Below, piece by piece: positions 9,736 through 23,799 of a stretch of 64,000 nucleotides of DNA. The stretch spans positions 1,713,802 to 1,777,801 of the forward strand of contig CM018603.1 in assembly GCA_009192285.1 (NCBI GenBank), given 5' to 3'. The DNA comes from Morchella semilibera. Its lineage: Eukaryota; Ascomycota; Pezizomycetes; Pezizales; Morchellaceae. Every line of letters begins with the position of its first letter. Position 1 is the first letter of the stretch. The notes under the pieces were generated by a model. The model was not told the origin of the DNA, did not search any database, and saw only the letters and a program-made list of their open reading frames with translations. The translations under genes were made by a program, and so were the position numbers.

Positions 9736-12700
9736 TTGTGGTGGCTTTTTTTCTTCTTTCTTTCTTTTTCCTCTGCAAACTCGGGTATCCACTGACAAGG
9801 GAGATTTGAATGTTAAGTGTAACTAAGATTGTTCAGTTTCGCCAGGCCGGGACTCTCCTGTAATATGTTGCACTATTGGTACGTATGTGCCTAGGCCCTA
9901 TGGTGTTATATTCTCCAAGGTTTCTAATACTGAGAATGGTTATATAGAAAGACTAGACTCTCAACCCTATCACCGCAACACCACACCAATTGATCTTATC
10001 AGACGGGAACATACTGCCTAGCAATAAGTAAATTAGAATAAAGTGGCCCTGGGGTAGATTTTAAGAGGACATAAACTTTCACCACAACACTCCGGATAGA
10101 AATTAGCTGGCGGGCCGAGATCTCGACCCGTTAGGCTAGGCTTTGACTGTACTGCGTTTATAAAAGGATCCAAATATCACCCACAGCAACAAGTGGTGGT
10201 ACAAGCAATGGATTTTCTATCTAGGTCTCCTGGATCGCCGATGTTATGTTTGAAAGGCTTTCCTATGTAGGTATGTACCCCAAGCGGCGCCTTGTTGTTG
10301 GTAAAGACCAGTTACTAACCTTTATAGTATCCCTCTCTCTTTCTCTAGAAGTGAATTAGAGTCATGTAGATTCCCTATAACGGTATATTTTGCTTGCCAA
10401 ACCCAGTTACCATTGACAATTGGGTCATATCACAGAATTGGTAGACTGACTCCCTTCCCCGTCCGGCAAGTGCTTATCCGTCCCTGTTTGTAATTACAAT
10501 TGTGTCACTAACGGCTAACTACAGCTGTGTATGTAGGCGCGCCAGCCATACAGTCCAACACGGGGCGCGGGAAAAACGGGCACAAGGTGAATCCATGAAC
10601 AAGCGCAGAAACCCACAGACAAACCAGGCATGAGATCAACACCCCTTCACCCTTATACTAACTAAACTCCATACTCCACTTAGAAAACACACTAGCCGGG
10701 GATACAGTGAACAGGTAAAAGAACAGGATAAACGGGGAGCTCCATTTATATGGTAAGAAGTCGGTGGTTTGTGTTTGTATTTGGTTATGACCTCAAAGTG
10801 ATTGTACATGATGGAGGAGCGAGCCATTAACCTAAAATATCAGTCCATCACACCTATCACATTATTTCCCAAGCGCTGGGCGCTGCAGGGAGAGGAATTT
10901 CCCATTCAATGGTGCTACATAATAATTTGTTGAGAATGGATTCTTCTCCGTTATGGCGATTGCCAGAAAGGCCAAGTATGGGTCAAGATCGAAAAACAAA
11001 ATTTGAGTCGAGGCAATGATTTAGCCACTAGGAGTGGCTTTGATTCTCGATTGTTTTGCAACTGTGGCTATTAAAATTGTCGTGCGCAAATAACGGGCAC
11101 TCATACGGGAGCGGTAGTTAATACGCCTAGTTTACATACTCTTGTGGACCGGGCCGATATTACAGGATAAAAACCCAACCCTCTCTCGACCTTGAGTATT
11201 GCAATTGTAGTATGTAGGACAACATCGCCATCCCGCTGGGCTGACTGGTCAATTGTGCCTGGTTCTAGACCGCAGCCCATACGCAACGGTAGATGATCAC
11301 GGTGTCTACATAGTGCTCCGTGCGAGGGTGGTTGTCCAATGAAAACCCGCGACCCGGTCGCCCGGAGAACGGGTCGGACAGAACCCAGAAATTTAAGGAT
11401 CGCGGGCAAAGAATGTGGGCAGAGAAAAAGAGAGATAGGGCGGAGCTGAGGGATTAATATTAACCAGAGGGGGGGGGGGGGTTATGGGGATGAAGGAGGA
11501 AGGAATTGGCTAACTGGTTCATTGTAAGAGAAAACAAAAAAAAAAAAAAAGAAGGGGCGAAGTGGGGAATGGAATATGATGAGTCTCATCGTGGAAGGGG
11601 CAGAGAGAGAAAAGAGGAAGAAAATACCTGGATCTGGTTGGGGAATATCATGGGAAAGGCATTGGGATTACTGGTTGTGGGGGGGGGATGTTGGGCAGTC
11701 TTCAAATGAAAACGTTTGAGGATCTAGGACATGTATGTGCTTTCTATCTCTATGTAGCGCTGGAGATCAATCTCACTGATCGAGTCTATGATGAACCCCA
11801 ATGGTCATGTTTTGGGCATCAATGAGGAGGGGGGGGGAGGGAACCCCCAATATGCACAGATGAGGAGGACACATTGTATTTGTTGAGAACCAAATACTTG
11901 GGTACATGGCTAATAAACCAAATACATGTACCTACATACATGTATCAGTAGCTGCTGCTAGAGAGTGTATGCACTACATGGCGGTGGAAGTTCGGCTCAA
12001 ATCTTTTTTTTTTATATTAATTCTGACTACTGATAATATTCTAATTACCAATCTGTCCCCGCGGGTACTGATTGATATTAGAGTCCGAGTTTAGTGGGGC
12101 CGTTGTAAAATTAAGTACATGTACATACATAAATAGAGAATCAATATTATAGCTCTCTCTTTACTCAAGTGCGAAGTGTATGTAGTGTACTACATGTACT
12201 CGTTAGCTGCATGAATTAACCTGAGTAGGTAATTATATTCACACATGGCCGGGTACGTACGGTGTTTCAACTGCATATGTAGATGTAGATTAGGTTTTAT
12301 CTTCAAATTTATGTGACACAGTACTAGCACTCTAACCAGCCTAGCAGTTACTACTCACAGCTGTGTGGTGTGTGTGTGCAACCCGCATCACAATCACTCA
12401 CTTAAATCCAACATGTGTCCCAGAAGCAAAAGAGGGTACCGCCAGATCAAGCATCGATACGAGTGGGCCCATCTTGGCGATTGGAAAATAACGGGCCCCA
12501 ACCCTTCCCTTGTTATTTGAGGTTGGGGTAGGAGGGGTGTGGGGGGGGGGGGGTGTGCGAGGGAAGGAGGGAGGAAGGGGGAGGAAGAGAGAGAGAGAGA
12601 GAGGGAAGGGAGGGGCAGAGACATGTCATGACGTATGAGTGGATATTGGACTCGAGGGTGCATTGTTCATGCAAGTAGCCTGACTACATGTACCTACTTT

Positions 12701-15700
12701 ACTCTACCAGCCGGTCCATGGGTGCATAAACATTAGGTACTCTATCTACCATGTACTAAGCACATGGTCACTTTATTACTACATGTACTACTCTAGCTGG
12801 TGTAGCCATTCAGCCTAGGGTACTTACATGAAGTACTTGGTAGAACTTCTCCTTAGAGTAGAGAGTACATGGACTTATGTACTTACTTATACTTACATAC
12901 AAGTACTTACTGGCCCCATGGTGGATAGCTGCAGTCAGCTGAATATCAATATACTTCAGACCCTAGAAATAAGTACTTGAGTATTGTATACATGTATGTA
13001 CTCTATACGATATACATAAGTCTCGGCATATAACCCCAATCTAACCTCCTCGGAAGCCAGATGCGTAAGTACCTATTCTCGTATGACAGCAGTCGATCCA
13101 AAGGTTCAATGTCAAAGTAGGAAAATATACCGTACCTACATGAAAAAGTACACAATTATTGTATCTCATAGTAAGCAATAATATCAATTCAAAAGCCACG
13201 ATACCTTCCTTATTGTATAGCAGGTCTCGAGGTAGGGGCCCCAGGGCCTAGAACACCCACACCACCGAAGAGCCGGATCCGATCCGCAAAAAAGCAAAGA
13301 AACCGGGGATGATGGGGTGTGTGAAGGGTGCAAAGAATATGAAAGAAGAAAAAGCAACGTGTTTGCGGCGCTCCGGCGGCCACTACACGTCATGGACGTA
13401 TCGTCGGGTTCTAACTTGCTTATTCGTTTTTCCTTTTTTTTTCCCTTCTCTCTCTCTCATGCTCAGGCAATGAAAGTGTATAGATTCAGGGTTAGGGGCT
13501 AGCCGCCGATGATATGGTATATTTACATCAACTACTGACTTACCTACCCCGCAATGGATGCGGGGGATCAGTGAAAGAGAGGGTCTAGAACGTGGGAGGG
13601 GAGAGAGTTATATTGGACCGGATGGCAGGGCAGGGTCTGCCTGGCGTTGTAGTGGTGGTGGTGGTGGTAACCACGTATTTGGAGATTGATGATACCGGTG
13701 ATCAATCGGGGGGGGGGAGGGGCTTGCTCGCTCGCTTGCTCGCGTGCAAGTGCGAGATAGATTAGAGCTGGTGAAGAGGGGAAAGGCAGAGAGAGAGAGA
13801 GCAAGCAAGCAAGCAAGCTGTGGATAGGATGAAGTGGTGGAAGAGGAATGTTATCCCATTCTAGTAAGTAGAAGTACCTTTGGTAGTGTTTGGTTGGCTG
13901 ATTGGAATTAGTCGCCCATGTTGGGTTACTTTACTTTGAGTATACCTACTCTATTCTTACCCTTTGTAATCTACCTGCTTGTATGTACTTAGGTATATAC
14001 ATCGACTGGTGGTGAGCACATATACACAAAGTGCAGTCACTATCAATGTGTCAGTTCAGTTCAGTTGCGCGCTGCAGATCTGCACTTTACTCGTGTCAGT
14101 TCCGGAACGAGCTTCGCAACCACTGGTACCGCACAAAGAGCGAGGCATGTAAAAGCAACACTTTTTTTTTTTTTTTTTTTCATTCGCGTTCGTTCCGTAA
14201 GTAATAATAGCATGTACCGACCCAGCGACCGGTATAAGTCGTAGCAAAAAAAAACTCCCATACCCGTCAACAGCGACATGACATATGGAACAACTACATA
14301 CATTACATGATCTCTCGCTTCTCCCTCCCCCCCCCCTGGCGTCTGGGCATATCTGCTCTTTCTGGGAACGAGGTCTAGACCCGTAAATTTGGGAAGGGGG
14401 TGGGGGGGAGGCAAGTGCCGGGTTTCCGTAGTTATGCATCTTAGCTCATCGGTTGGGAAGAGGGAAGAAGTAAGGAACACGGGCGAAGCGACGGGGCGTC
14501 TAAATCGTCTGCGATGCGACGGGTTGGGGGCTGAGGATCAAGGAAGTGCCCCCTAGAGTACACGCGGTTGACGCCTTACGGTTTTCCGTTGCTGTCTTGG
14601 GCATGGGCTGGGTGGGTGGGTGGGAAATAGGCTCGCAGAATGTAGGGGAGGTAGAAATAAAGTAATCAGGGTTCGGTCGGGGGCGGGAGCTTATTTAGGG
14701 GTGGTGTGTGGGTGGTCACTACATTCTTACTGGCGTGCTTGTCAGGATTTGTCAACAACTGCTGCTGTTGTTGTTGCTGTTACTGTTCTACATAGAGTAC
14801 AGCAGCAATATGTTATGTATACATGATGTAGTTATACTTTAACTTGGATGTTGGGCTGGGGTTGTTGGATTGATGAAGTTAGACACACTGAGATTTGTTA
14901 GGATGTAACTTAGGCCTCTCTGTAACCGCGGCTCAGTAACTTCTTGTCGGGCTGTATGTACGTGGACCATCTGTTTCGTTAATTCTGTCTGTCTGTCTTT
15001 CTGGATTGGATTGGATTGGATTGGATTGGATTGTAAGCGTACTAGGGGTAACAACTCCGTAGTAATGAATTTGCCCATCAAATTTGTCGATTTCCTTTCC
15101 AACGTTATTACTACTAACCCCAACCCCTTTTTTCCACCTTGAGAGCCTCTCTACTACCACTCGCCAATATAAAAACGGAAGCCGAATTGACAATCCGCGA
15201 AATATCTGTGCGTGAATTACATACGCAATGACTCTTTCACGTTACGCATACCATGTGGTGTTTCATGATAACTCATCATCATCGAGAGAGACTTTCTTTA
15301 TTTCCTTGCGCTTTTGCTTTTTGGCTGCTAGCTAGCTGTTGCGTGCGGCAATGGCGATGGTCTTGCGCTAAAATGAGTCGGGGAAACAATTTCTACTACA
15401 TGCATGGTATATGTCTCTTCTGTAAGTGGAAACTACCCTACATGTAGTAGGTAGAATGCGTACCAGGTAGGTAGAATGCAGTAGACTCAGCTGTCGCGTC
15501 TAAGTTACTCCAACCCATGATCATCATGATCATCATCATTGGCCTTATTACACTGCCCTATCGCATCGTGTCCCCAACCGCCGGATCAGCCACCGGAAAG
15601 GAGGGGGTGAGGGTTCGGTTTGTCCTCGGGTGATCGCGTCTCGGGGTCGGTAGTTTTTTCTGGGTGATAATTGCACTTTATGCTGCTGCTTTCTCTCCGA

Positions 15701-18700
15701 TAGACAGCATTTGTCTCTTTTCGCGGGAAGGGGACGGAATGGTCAGGCGCGCGCGCGCGCGGAGGGAGTAGGTGATATTGGAAACGTTATTCTTTGGAGC
15801 ACTGACACCTGCCTAAAGTACATACATGTACAGTCTCCACTTACCTAGCTAGATGTATCATGTACTAGTACTTTGGCTCTATCACCTACGGGTGTGGGGT
15901 GGAGAGGTATCCACTCACTCTGGGCAAAATGGAATATTCCTTAATTCCCTCTTGCTAGCTAGCTGGCTTGTGCGCATGGAGTTTTCCATTGTGAAAAAGC
16001 TTCCTTTTATTTCCTTTCCCCTTGCCATATCTTGGTGCCGCGCGACGGTATTCACCATGATCTGATTAGTCTTGGCTGTTGAACTCCCGTTCTCGGGGTG
16101 AGGGAGAGCGAGAGAGACGACGATCTTTATTAGCGAGGGGATTACATTTGCCGCGTCGGGGAGCCACGCCAGGTAGAAATTAGCGAGCGTGCGAAGGGAA
16201 GACAATACAAAACACAAACATGCGCTTAGATGGGGGTACCTGGAAGCACAATAAAGGCGCGAGGTTTATTGTATTTTTGTATTAGAAGAGTGAAGCGAGT
16301 GAGTAGGAAGGGAAGCGATGGCAGCCTTCTTCAACCTCGGCGCGACTATGATGACTGTCAGTCAGATCAGCGATTTGGTAGATATCGTGAGGGCACATAA
16401 TCAAAAACTGGGGGCGACCGATGCGATGGACGACGGTCTAGAATCTCAGATGGGGGGGAGGGGAGTGGGGACTCTACGGGCAGGGTAGCAGTGGTTGTGG
16501 TAGGGTTTCTTTCTAGGGGAAGGGGAAGGGGGGGGTTGTTAGGATGCGTATTGGCAGGAATAGGCATGATGACGAGCCGTACAGGGATCTAGCAACCTAA
16601 CGAAAGGGGAAACCAGAGGGTGGTCTAGGCCCGGGTCTCTGTTAATTTTTTCTTCCTTTCCTTGCTTTTTTTGGGGGGGGGCTTCCTGCTGCTCTTTTTA
16701 ACCTACTTTCGCGCGGGACACCCGACACAGGGCATGGCTGGCTAGGAAGGAAAAAAACCCAGGTACAGAAAGTTTAGATTAGATCGCACACATGAGCTTT
16801 AGCGCGCACCGCTCACTCACTCACCTGTTCTTACTGTTGAGAGCATTTTTTTTTTAACTATTTAAATAGAGGCCTATTTTCAGACAGGTGCAGGACAGGA
16901 GAGGTGATGCTGATAACACACATACATGTAGCTATAACCGGTGCACAGATGTAAGTTGAGGTACATGGAGTTACATGTATATGTAGGATAGATGTATTTT
17001 ATTTGTATGTATGTAGTGATGTTTTTCTTGCTTCCGCTGATCTGACTCTGACTCTGATCTGCTTCTCCTTGGGGGCTATTATTACTGGAGCGAAGGTTCC
17101 GAAGGAAAAAGAAGTAAAAAGTGCACATTCTTGATCGATACGCCGGATGATGAGATGTAGGTATCGGCAATTTTATTTATTTATTTATTTATTATTTATT
17201 AAATGTTATTTTTAATTTTTTAATTTTTTTTTTTTTTCATTTTTAAGGAAAGAAAGTCAGTCAGTCAGAGAACGCGCTCAGGTGGTTTGGAAAGGAAGAC
17301 ACACACGAGAAACGTGGATCAGACTGTCCTCACCGCGCGCGAACGAGCGAGTAGGAGTAGTAATTATTTATGTATGCAGTTAGTTTGGCTAGCGATTAAA
17401 ATTTCAAGGACTGGCTGGGCTGGCTTGCGCTGGCTTACTGGGCGAAGGGAAGGCGAGGGGGGAGGGGGGGGGGGGGAAGAGGGTAGTTAGATATGAGAGA
17501 GAGGCTCTCTCTTTCTTTCTGTGTGAATGGGTTAGAGGCAGCAAACCGCTGGGAATCCGAGACGGTCCAGACCACGATAGAGAGCGGCAGACTCGGCTGT
17601 GTGTCGCACCAGAACGTCGAAAAAGACGAGGACAAAGATCGTCGGGCCAGAATGGGAAGGGGGGGGGGGAAGAGCAAAGGCCTCTCTGATTTCCCTCCCC
17701 CCACAACTACCCGTAGCCTTACCGTTTTTGGTGAGAGAGGCACCAGTTTGGAATATGCGAATTAAGGAAGAACATGAACGAACGAATGGGAAGAGCAGGG
17801 AAGGGGTTTGGTTATGAGTTATGTGAGCATATCGTGCAGGAATTGTGGATAGATCGTAGGTGATAAGGGGCATCACAGCACAACAGGGTACAGAACGCTA
17901 GTTAATAGGTATGTCGGTAGGGCAGAGAAGCGCTAGGGTTGTACACGACCTATAATTGACCAATCATTTGTTACACATCACCGGTCACCGCCCAAAGTCA
18001 CCATGTCACCTCTGTAACTTATCTAAGAAAAGAATCTAGGGTTTTACGGCAGGTGAAGGTTCCTCTACCCAGCACGCAAGCTTCCAAAGCCCAGTGGTGA
18101 ATCGGCGGCTGGCGGCGCAAACCTCATTCCAACGCCCTTTTTTTTTTTTCCCTCCCTTCCCGACACCTAGACCAGCAGCTAGAGTCCCCAACCAGCCCAA
18201 AGATCCTACCCCCGTCAGCTAGCCAGGCCAGCTAAACAAGCCAGCCCAGACAGACAGGCAGACACGCGGGTACCTAGTCTGGGGATCTTTCCTCTTCGAA
18301 CAACACCCCCCCCCTCTCTATTACACCTTCCTGCTGTTGTCCTGCGACCCACCCCCCCAGTCACTCACTCATCTGAGTGACAGACCAGACTAACTACTCA
18401 CTGAGGAGGAATTACTCGCTAGAGCCCAGATGAAAGTCAGGGGCGAATGAGAGATCACGAAACACGAGACACGAGACAATCAAGTCAGCAAAGGAAAAGG
18501 GTGGAAAGCATACTTGGGCCGGAAGAGAGAGCTAAGAGGTGGAAAATAACAACCAGAAGCCACAACAACAACCAGCAATCCCTCACACCCCCCCCCATTG
18601 ATAGGAAGGGAGGGCAATAGAGATAGACCAGACTGTAACCCAGTCAGTCACTCGGGATAGAGCAGACAGTCAAGAGGCAGGCAGACAGGCATCAGTGGTG

Positions 18701-18800
18701 TTTTTTTCTGTTTGATAAGAAACAGGAAGAACCTGAAAAGTGGCTTTGATATTCTCGTGAGAGACATATCTCGTCCCACGGTGACCAAGAAAAGAAACGT
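9736..18800. other. Nine-kilobase gene-poor stretch
   Basis: I find no gene with domain or splice support. The stretch is dense in simple sequence: long A, T, G and C homopolymers (A run near 11530, T run near 14161, G runs near 11468, 12541 and 17465), GA-rich tracts (12580-12605, 13790-13815), a GCGC run near 15750 and a TTTA repeat near 17175. TACATGTA and relatives such as GTACTTAC recur, especially at 11900-13000. It may include the distal promoter or leader of the histidine kinase gene. Confidence 0.5.
15003..15032. repeat. Pentanucleotide microsatellite (GGATT)6
   Basis: Six perfect tandem copies of GGATT. Confidence 0.95.
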
Positions 18801-19775
18801 CCATCCATGCATTCGTGCCTGACTAAACTGTTCGTTTATCGACTTATCCCCCATATTCCTAGTAACGTGGAGATTCTGTACTATTTCGCGTGCTTTTCAA
18901 ACTACAGCTTTATTCTTCAGATCAAAATATTCCGGAATAATTCTCTCCCCGAGACACATCGTCAGTCCGCCACCCGTGATCCGATACAAATATCTAATTC
19001 CAATTCTTCATTCATCGTTCCGGGGCACCAGTGCCAGGAGCAGAAGCATCGCCTTGAAACCTACCCCCCCCCCCACTCCCGTCCATTCGCCAACGGTCTG
19101 GACAATCGGATTCCACTTGCATTTGCGGATCGTCTCCCGGACGAGGCCTCTTATGACCAAAAAGACCTTTGTCTGGTATGTACCTCTCTGCATTAAGCTC
19201 TTTTCTTTTTTCGTCCTCTCATATCTCTCGATCACCTATTATTCCTCTCCTCGTGCGGACACTAATTGTACCACCCTGCCTACGACAGACTTAGAACGAA
19301 CGAGAACACAGGGGCAGGAAAAAAAAGAAAAGAAAAAAAAGGGAAGGTAAAAAAATTTAGGTGAAGCGCAGAATTACAACAAAAGTACCTAAGGTTATAC
19401 ATACATCTCATCGAGGAAAAAAATAACCCACTTCGTCATTGCGCTGCGCAATTCTCCCCGAATCATCAAAATAAGCACAGGTACCGTGGTAGCCTATTCG
19501 ACCACCCGGAAATCAGCCTCCACGTATTTTACCCACACACGAACGAACGCCTTGAGATATACATACCACCTTCATCCTGCAGAAGATCCCTTTTGTCACA
19601 GATCACATTTACTTTAGAGCAGTCTAGGCAAGGCACTTCTTCTCAACGCCTACCACCCCTCCCACCCCCCCAGTCGTGCATAACACCGTGACAAGACGTC
19701 AACCGTTTTTGCCGGCCCCAGGTTAGATAGTATTGTTCAAATACTCGGGTGGTGACCTCTGCCACCCACTTTCGA
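18801..19775 (+). promoter_or_regulatory. Upstream region of the hybrid histidine kinase gene
   Basis: A pyrimidine-rich leader with several upstream ATGs, CCACCC tracts near 19660-19670 and no coding support lies before the first good ATG of the kinase. An untranslated leader, possibly with an intron, is likely, but no transcription start can be read from sequence alone. Confidence 0.3.
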
Positions 19776-22575
19776 ATGAATGCAATGGACGCGGAGAAGA
19801 GCCTCAAGTCTTATGAGGCCTACGACCACGATCCTTATAACCGTGCTTCGCTCGTCATCGGTTCAAAGACCAACATGGACGTAGTACATATGGGAGACCC
19901 GGGCTTTCGATCGAGGATGGAGGAGAACTTTGTTGATGTGGAGAGCAAGTGCTTGGAGCAGACATTCAACTTGAAGGAGAAGCTACGGAATGCAACAACA
20001 TACGACTTTTGGCAGTTTCTGATGGAGGGCATGTCGGAGATCATGGGCGCTCAGTATGCATTCGTGGCTAAGCGAGTGTTGTATGATGATGAGAACTCTG
20101 CGGTGGAGATGCCAGCTATTGGGCAACCAGGTTCGTGTTTGATGGGGTTGGCCTTCTACTTCAATGATCACAAGGGCCAGTCAGGGCTATACCGGGACTA
20201 CAAGTATCAGGTTTACGGATGCCCCTGTCAATGGATGCGACACGACAAAGTACTCATCATCCCCGAGGGACTCACAACATTAACACCAAACAACCCGAAC
20301 GCTGGAGCGATGCCTATCCTTCCCGAAGGTTATCTCGCCGTACCATTATTTCACAAGGGCAAGTGCTTTGCGCATTTTGGAGTCATGTGGACTGCTGATG
20401 GATTGAGGGAAAGGCCTCAGTTGGGATGGGGAATGTTGGAGATGTTCTTGCACGCCTTGGAGGATCAGGTCACCGACCGAATGATGGAGGGAACTGGATT
20501 CACAGAGAAGCCAAACGAGGTTATCCCACAGGAGGCCGTCAGCTACCGACAATCACTCAGACCATACGCTCGGAGTTTATCACACGAATTACGAACGCCA
20601 ATGCAGGGAGTTGTGGGGATGCTGGACGTCATGTACGCATCAGTACTAGAAGCCACTGAGTGGGAGATTGGGGACATGAAGCAGATCCGAAATATGGTGG
20701 AATCATTAAGGGAGAGCATTGAGGTTGCTCAAGGTATATTGTCCTGTTTTTTTGCTTGTTTTCGGGAGATTGATGATACTAATGTTACTTTCTTGAATTG
20801 TTTAGACAGCACAAGACGTGCTGTCGATGCTGCAGACAACATGGTTCACGCATATGATTTCGACATGGAAGTCCCTTCAACACCTACACGTGATATTGGG
20901 CTTGGGGACGACGGGGATGATTCTGACAGCTCGCCAAACCACGAACTCGATGTCGACGAGGTCGACGCATTATTAAACAACCCCCGAAGAAGCAAACGCC
21001 GAAGAGAATCAGTATCCCCTGACGAACACCAGCCATACAAAATGCGACACTTTAGCGAGGGGTTGAGCTATGATAGGGAAGGGTCGCCATTACTGGACAG
21101 ATCCAGGAGGAGCACAAATACACCATCCACAGACCAGAACGCCGTAGACGCAGATCGACGAGAATTCGCAATTCCAAATTATCCTTCAATAACTTCACCG
21201 ACACCTTCAAATGCCTTGTTGTTTGATGCAGCAGGCAAAGTACAACTCAACTCGCGACCGATTAAGCTTCGAGATTTGCTGAAACAGATAATCCATGATT
21301 CATTACGATCTGGCGGTCGTCCAGATTCAACACACTCAGTAGAGACACCACTTGGGGAGTTGATCACTGTGAGATCAATGGGGCCCGGAGGCTCCGTTAA
21401 CACAGTCAAAATAGAGCTAACGGTTGACGAGACATTGCCTGAAACCCTTCTTAGTAAGTCGGCGCTTACAGTCTTGTCATGAAAATGCACTAATCTTTTT
21501 TTTTTCTTTTCTAGTTGACGGTGTTCAATTGTCCAAGCTGCTTTCAAGCGTTTTTCACAATGCGGTAAAATTCACCGAAAATGGAAAGATCGCCGTACAA
21601 GCCACAGCGAAGTCTAGATTTCTCCAATTTATTATCGCTGATACTGGAGAGGGTATTCCCGAGGCCTTTAAGCCAAAGCTTTTCACCGCATTTGCCAGGG
21701 AGGACGAATCATTGACACGGTCGCGGGATGGGCTTGGCCTGGGCTTGATGGTGGCAAAAGGAATTGCAAGGAAAATGGGTGGCGAGCTGTGGTGCGAACG
21801 GACGGCAGTACAGGGACCGCATAAGGGCTCTGAGTTTCGAATTAAATTGCCGTTGACGTTTACGGAAGTAGCCAGTGCACCCGGGACACCAGCTGCCCAG
21901 CCAGGAACACCTTTGACCACGCCTGCAGTATTACCGAACTCCACCAACCCTTTAGGAACATGGTCTCTTGAGACTGGCTTGAATCGCAAGAGTCCTTTCA
22001 CCGGCCCATCACCTTTACAGGATGACCAATACGCCTCTTCGCCTCCAACAGTGCCACAGGCGGCAAGATTTTCACCAGATCTCAACCCGATACCACAATC
22101 ACCCCCGCGTCCTAGGGCGGAATTCCCCCGCAACAGGAAGCCCCTTGAGTACGACAGAAACTTAGGGCAAAAGATGCCGCTACGGATTTTGGTCGCCGAG
22201 GACAACAAGATCAACCGAAAACTTCTTATCAACATGCTAAAGAAGCTTGGATACACAGAAATATATGAAGCGTGCGATGGTATGGAGGCTGTACAGATGA
22301 TGGACGTTCCAAGGGAGCGACCAATCGATCTCATCCTCATGGATCTATGGATGCCACGCATGGATGGCTATGAAGCCGCCGAGCGAATACTTGCGATGCC
22401 ACAATATGCCGACGACATTATCGTACTGGCCGTATCAGCAGACGCAACAACCGAAGCCCTTGAGAAAACATCGAGGATCGGTATGAAGGGATTCATGACG
22501 AAGCCTTACAAACTGGTTGACCTTGAACGGTTATTAACCGAGTACTGCGCCGGGAAAGCTCGGTTATACATCTAA
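19776..22575 (+). CDS. GAF-type hybrid histidine kinase with receiver domain
   Basis: Three exons (19776-20733, 20806-21453, 21515-22575) give 888 aa. A GAF-like N-terminal half (about residues 70-240) may sense a small ligand. The HisKA H-box SHELRTPMQGVVGM carries the phospho-accepting H270. A Ser/Asp-rich insert of roughly 200 residues then separates it from the ATPase core: N-box HNAVKFTENG (N551), G1 IADTGEGIPE and G2 GLGLGLMVAKG. After a Pro/Ser linker comes a receiver domain with acidic pair AEDNK, phospho-acceptor D812 in MDLWMPRMDG and the Lys of MTKPYK. All catalytic residues are present, so phosphorelay from H270 to D812 and on to a histidine phosphotransfer protein is expected, as in fungal two-component systems. 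No membrane segment is seen, so it is probably cytosolic. The first intron (72 nt) is a multiple of three without a stop. The start is the first ATG in frame; an upstream exon is possible. Confidence 0.93.
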
Positions 22576-23781
22576 ACAACATGATAGAAGGAGTTGATTG
22601 AACATTCCAAAAAAACAAAAGGGTCATCATTTTGCGATATTCATCGGTGTTGTGGCTTTGTTCTCTTTATCTTTATCGTTTATTTCCTTTCAGTAAACGG
22701 GTTTTGGAGTTTTTCGATTTTTTTTCTTTTTCTTTTTCTTTGTCCTTTTTTTTATACTAGTATTATTAGTGTTTTTTATTCCTGGGTTGGCGTTAACGGG
22801 TGCATGTGGTGTCTATTATCTATACTTTTTGTGGGAGGTTGTTGGATGTTAAAATGCGCGACTTCATTTACGGGGCCTGATTTTTCTTTGTCAAATCTCT
22901 TTTTTCGTTTATGATACCGTACATGTAACCTGACTTTTTGGGTTTTTGACACCTTTCTAACAACACTCTCCTCTTCACTCTTTTATTTCGCTTCATTCTC
23001 CTTTCGGCATTTTATGATCACGTTATAAACGGTTTTATATCCTATCACTTCATTCCACTGGGTTTTATTTTGGATTGATCATAGCTCGGGGGGCCTTTCT
23101 TCTATTTTTTTGCTTTTGAGCAACTTGGAGTTTATCTTCTCTTTTTCTTATGTTAAGGTTTTTATTTTTTATTTTATTTTTCGGTGTTGTATATACCAGG
23201 GTTTTCCCATTACTTGATGACACAAGTGGAGATGTTGTATTTACGAGAAAGAAAGGAGGGTAATTGTCGATAGTACTATTACATACATTCTAAATATACT
23301 CTAGAGATGTATAAAAAATCAGATTTTGTGTCAAAACAAGACTTTTCCTGCATTGTTCACTGAGTGATTACATGTAGTTATTGCGTGTTCGAGAGGTCTA
23401 GACCTCACCGCCTCCAAAGTAGGAGCCCCAAACAGGACAAGGCTAAAGGATCATGGGGTAATGATCATGAAGGCATTACATAGATGGCTGGAAATACTGC
23501 TTAGAATACAGCCCTGTTTTACCAACCCCTACTTCGAGGTGCATCAAATCAGGGACGCCGGGGTAAAATCATTTTTATCCACCGCCCGGTTCCTCAATTT
23601 TATACCTTTGCCTCCTTGCCTCGGCGGCCTCGTGGGCCTTGTGGACTGAATAATTACTCATCTCCCGTCTTTTGCGCCTGATGGATGTGTTTGGGGGGGG
23701 TCATCCGGTGAGCGTTATCTTTCCTTTAAGAGATAGAAAGATAAGTTTTCTGAGCAGCACGTGATCCGAAAGTCTGGGAGC

Positions 23782-23799
23782 TCATGAAATGTCACTCGG
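23782..23799 (+). repeat. Copy of the recurrent 18-bp motif
   Basis: Reads TCATGAAATGTCACTCGG. Confidence 0.6.

Noticed and set aside
18648-18655. TCACTCGG as a motif copy
   Set aside because: Only the right half matches; the TCAY half is not at the required spacing.
18807-19350. Overlapping plus-strand frames upstream of the histidine kinase
   Set aside because: No domain, Pro/His-rich by chance from C-rich DNA, overlapping in two frames; more likely untranslated leader.
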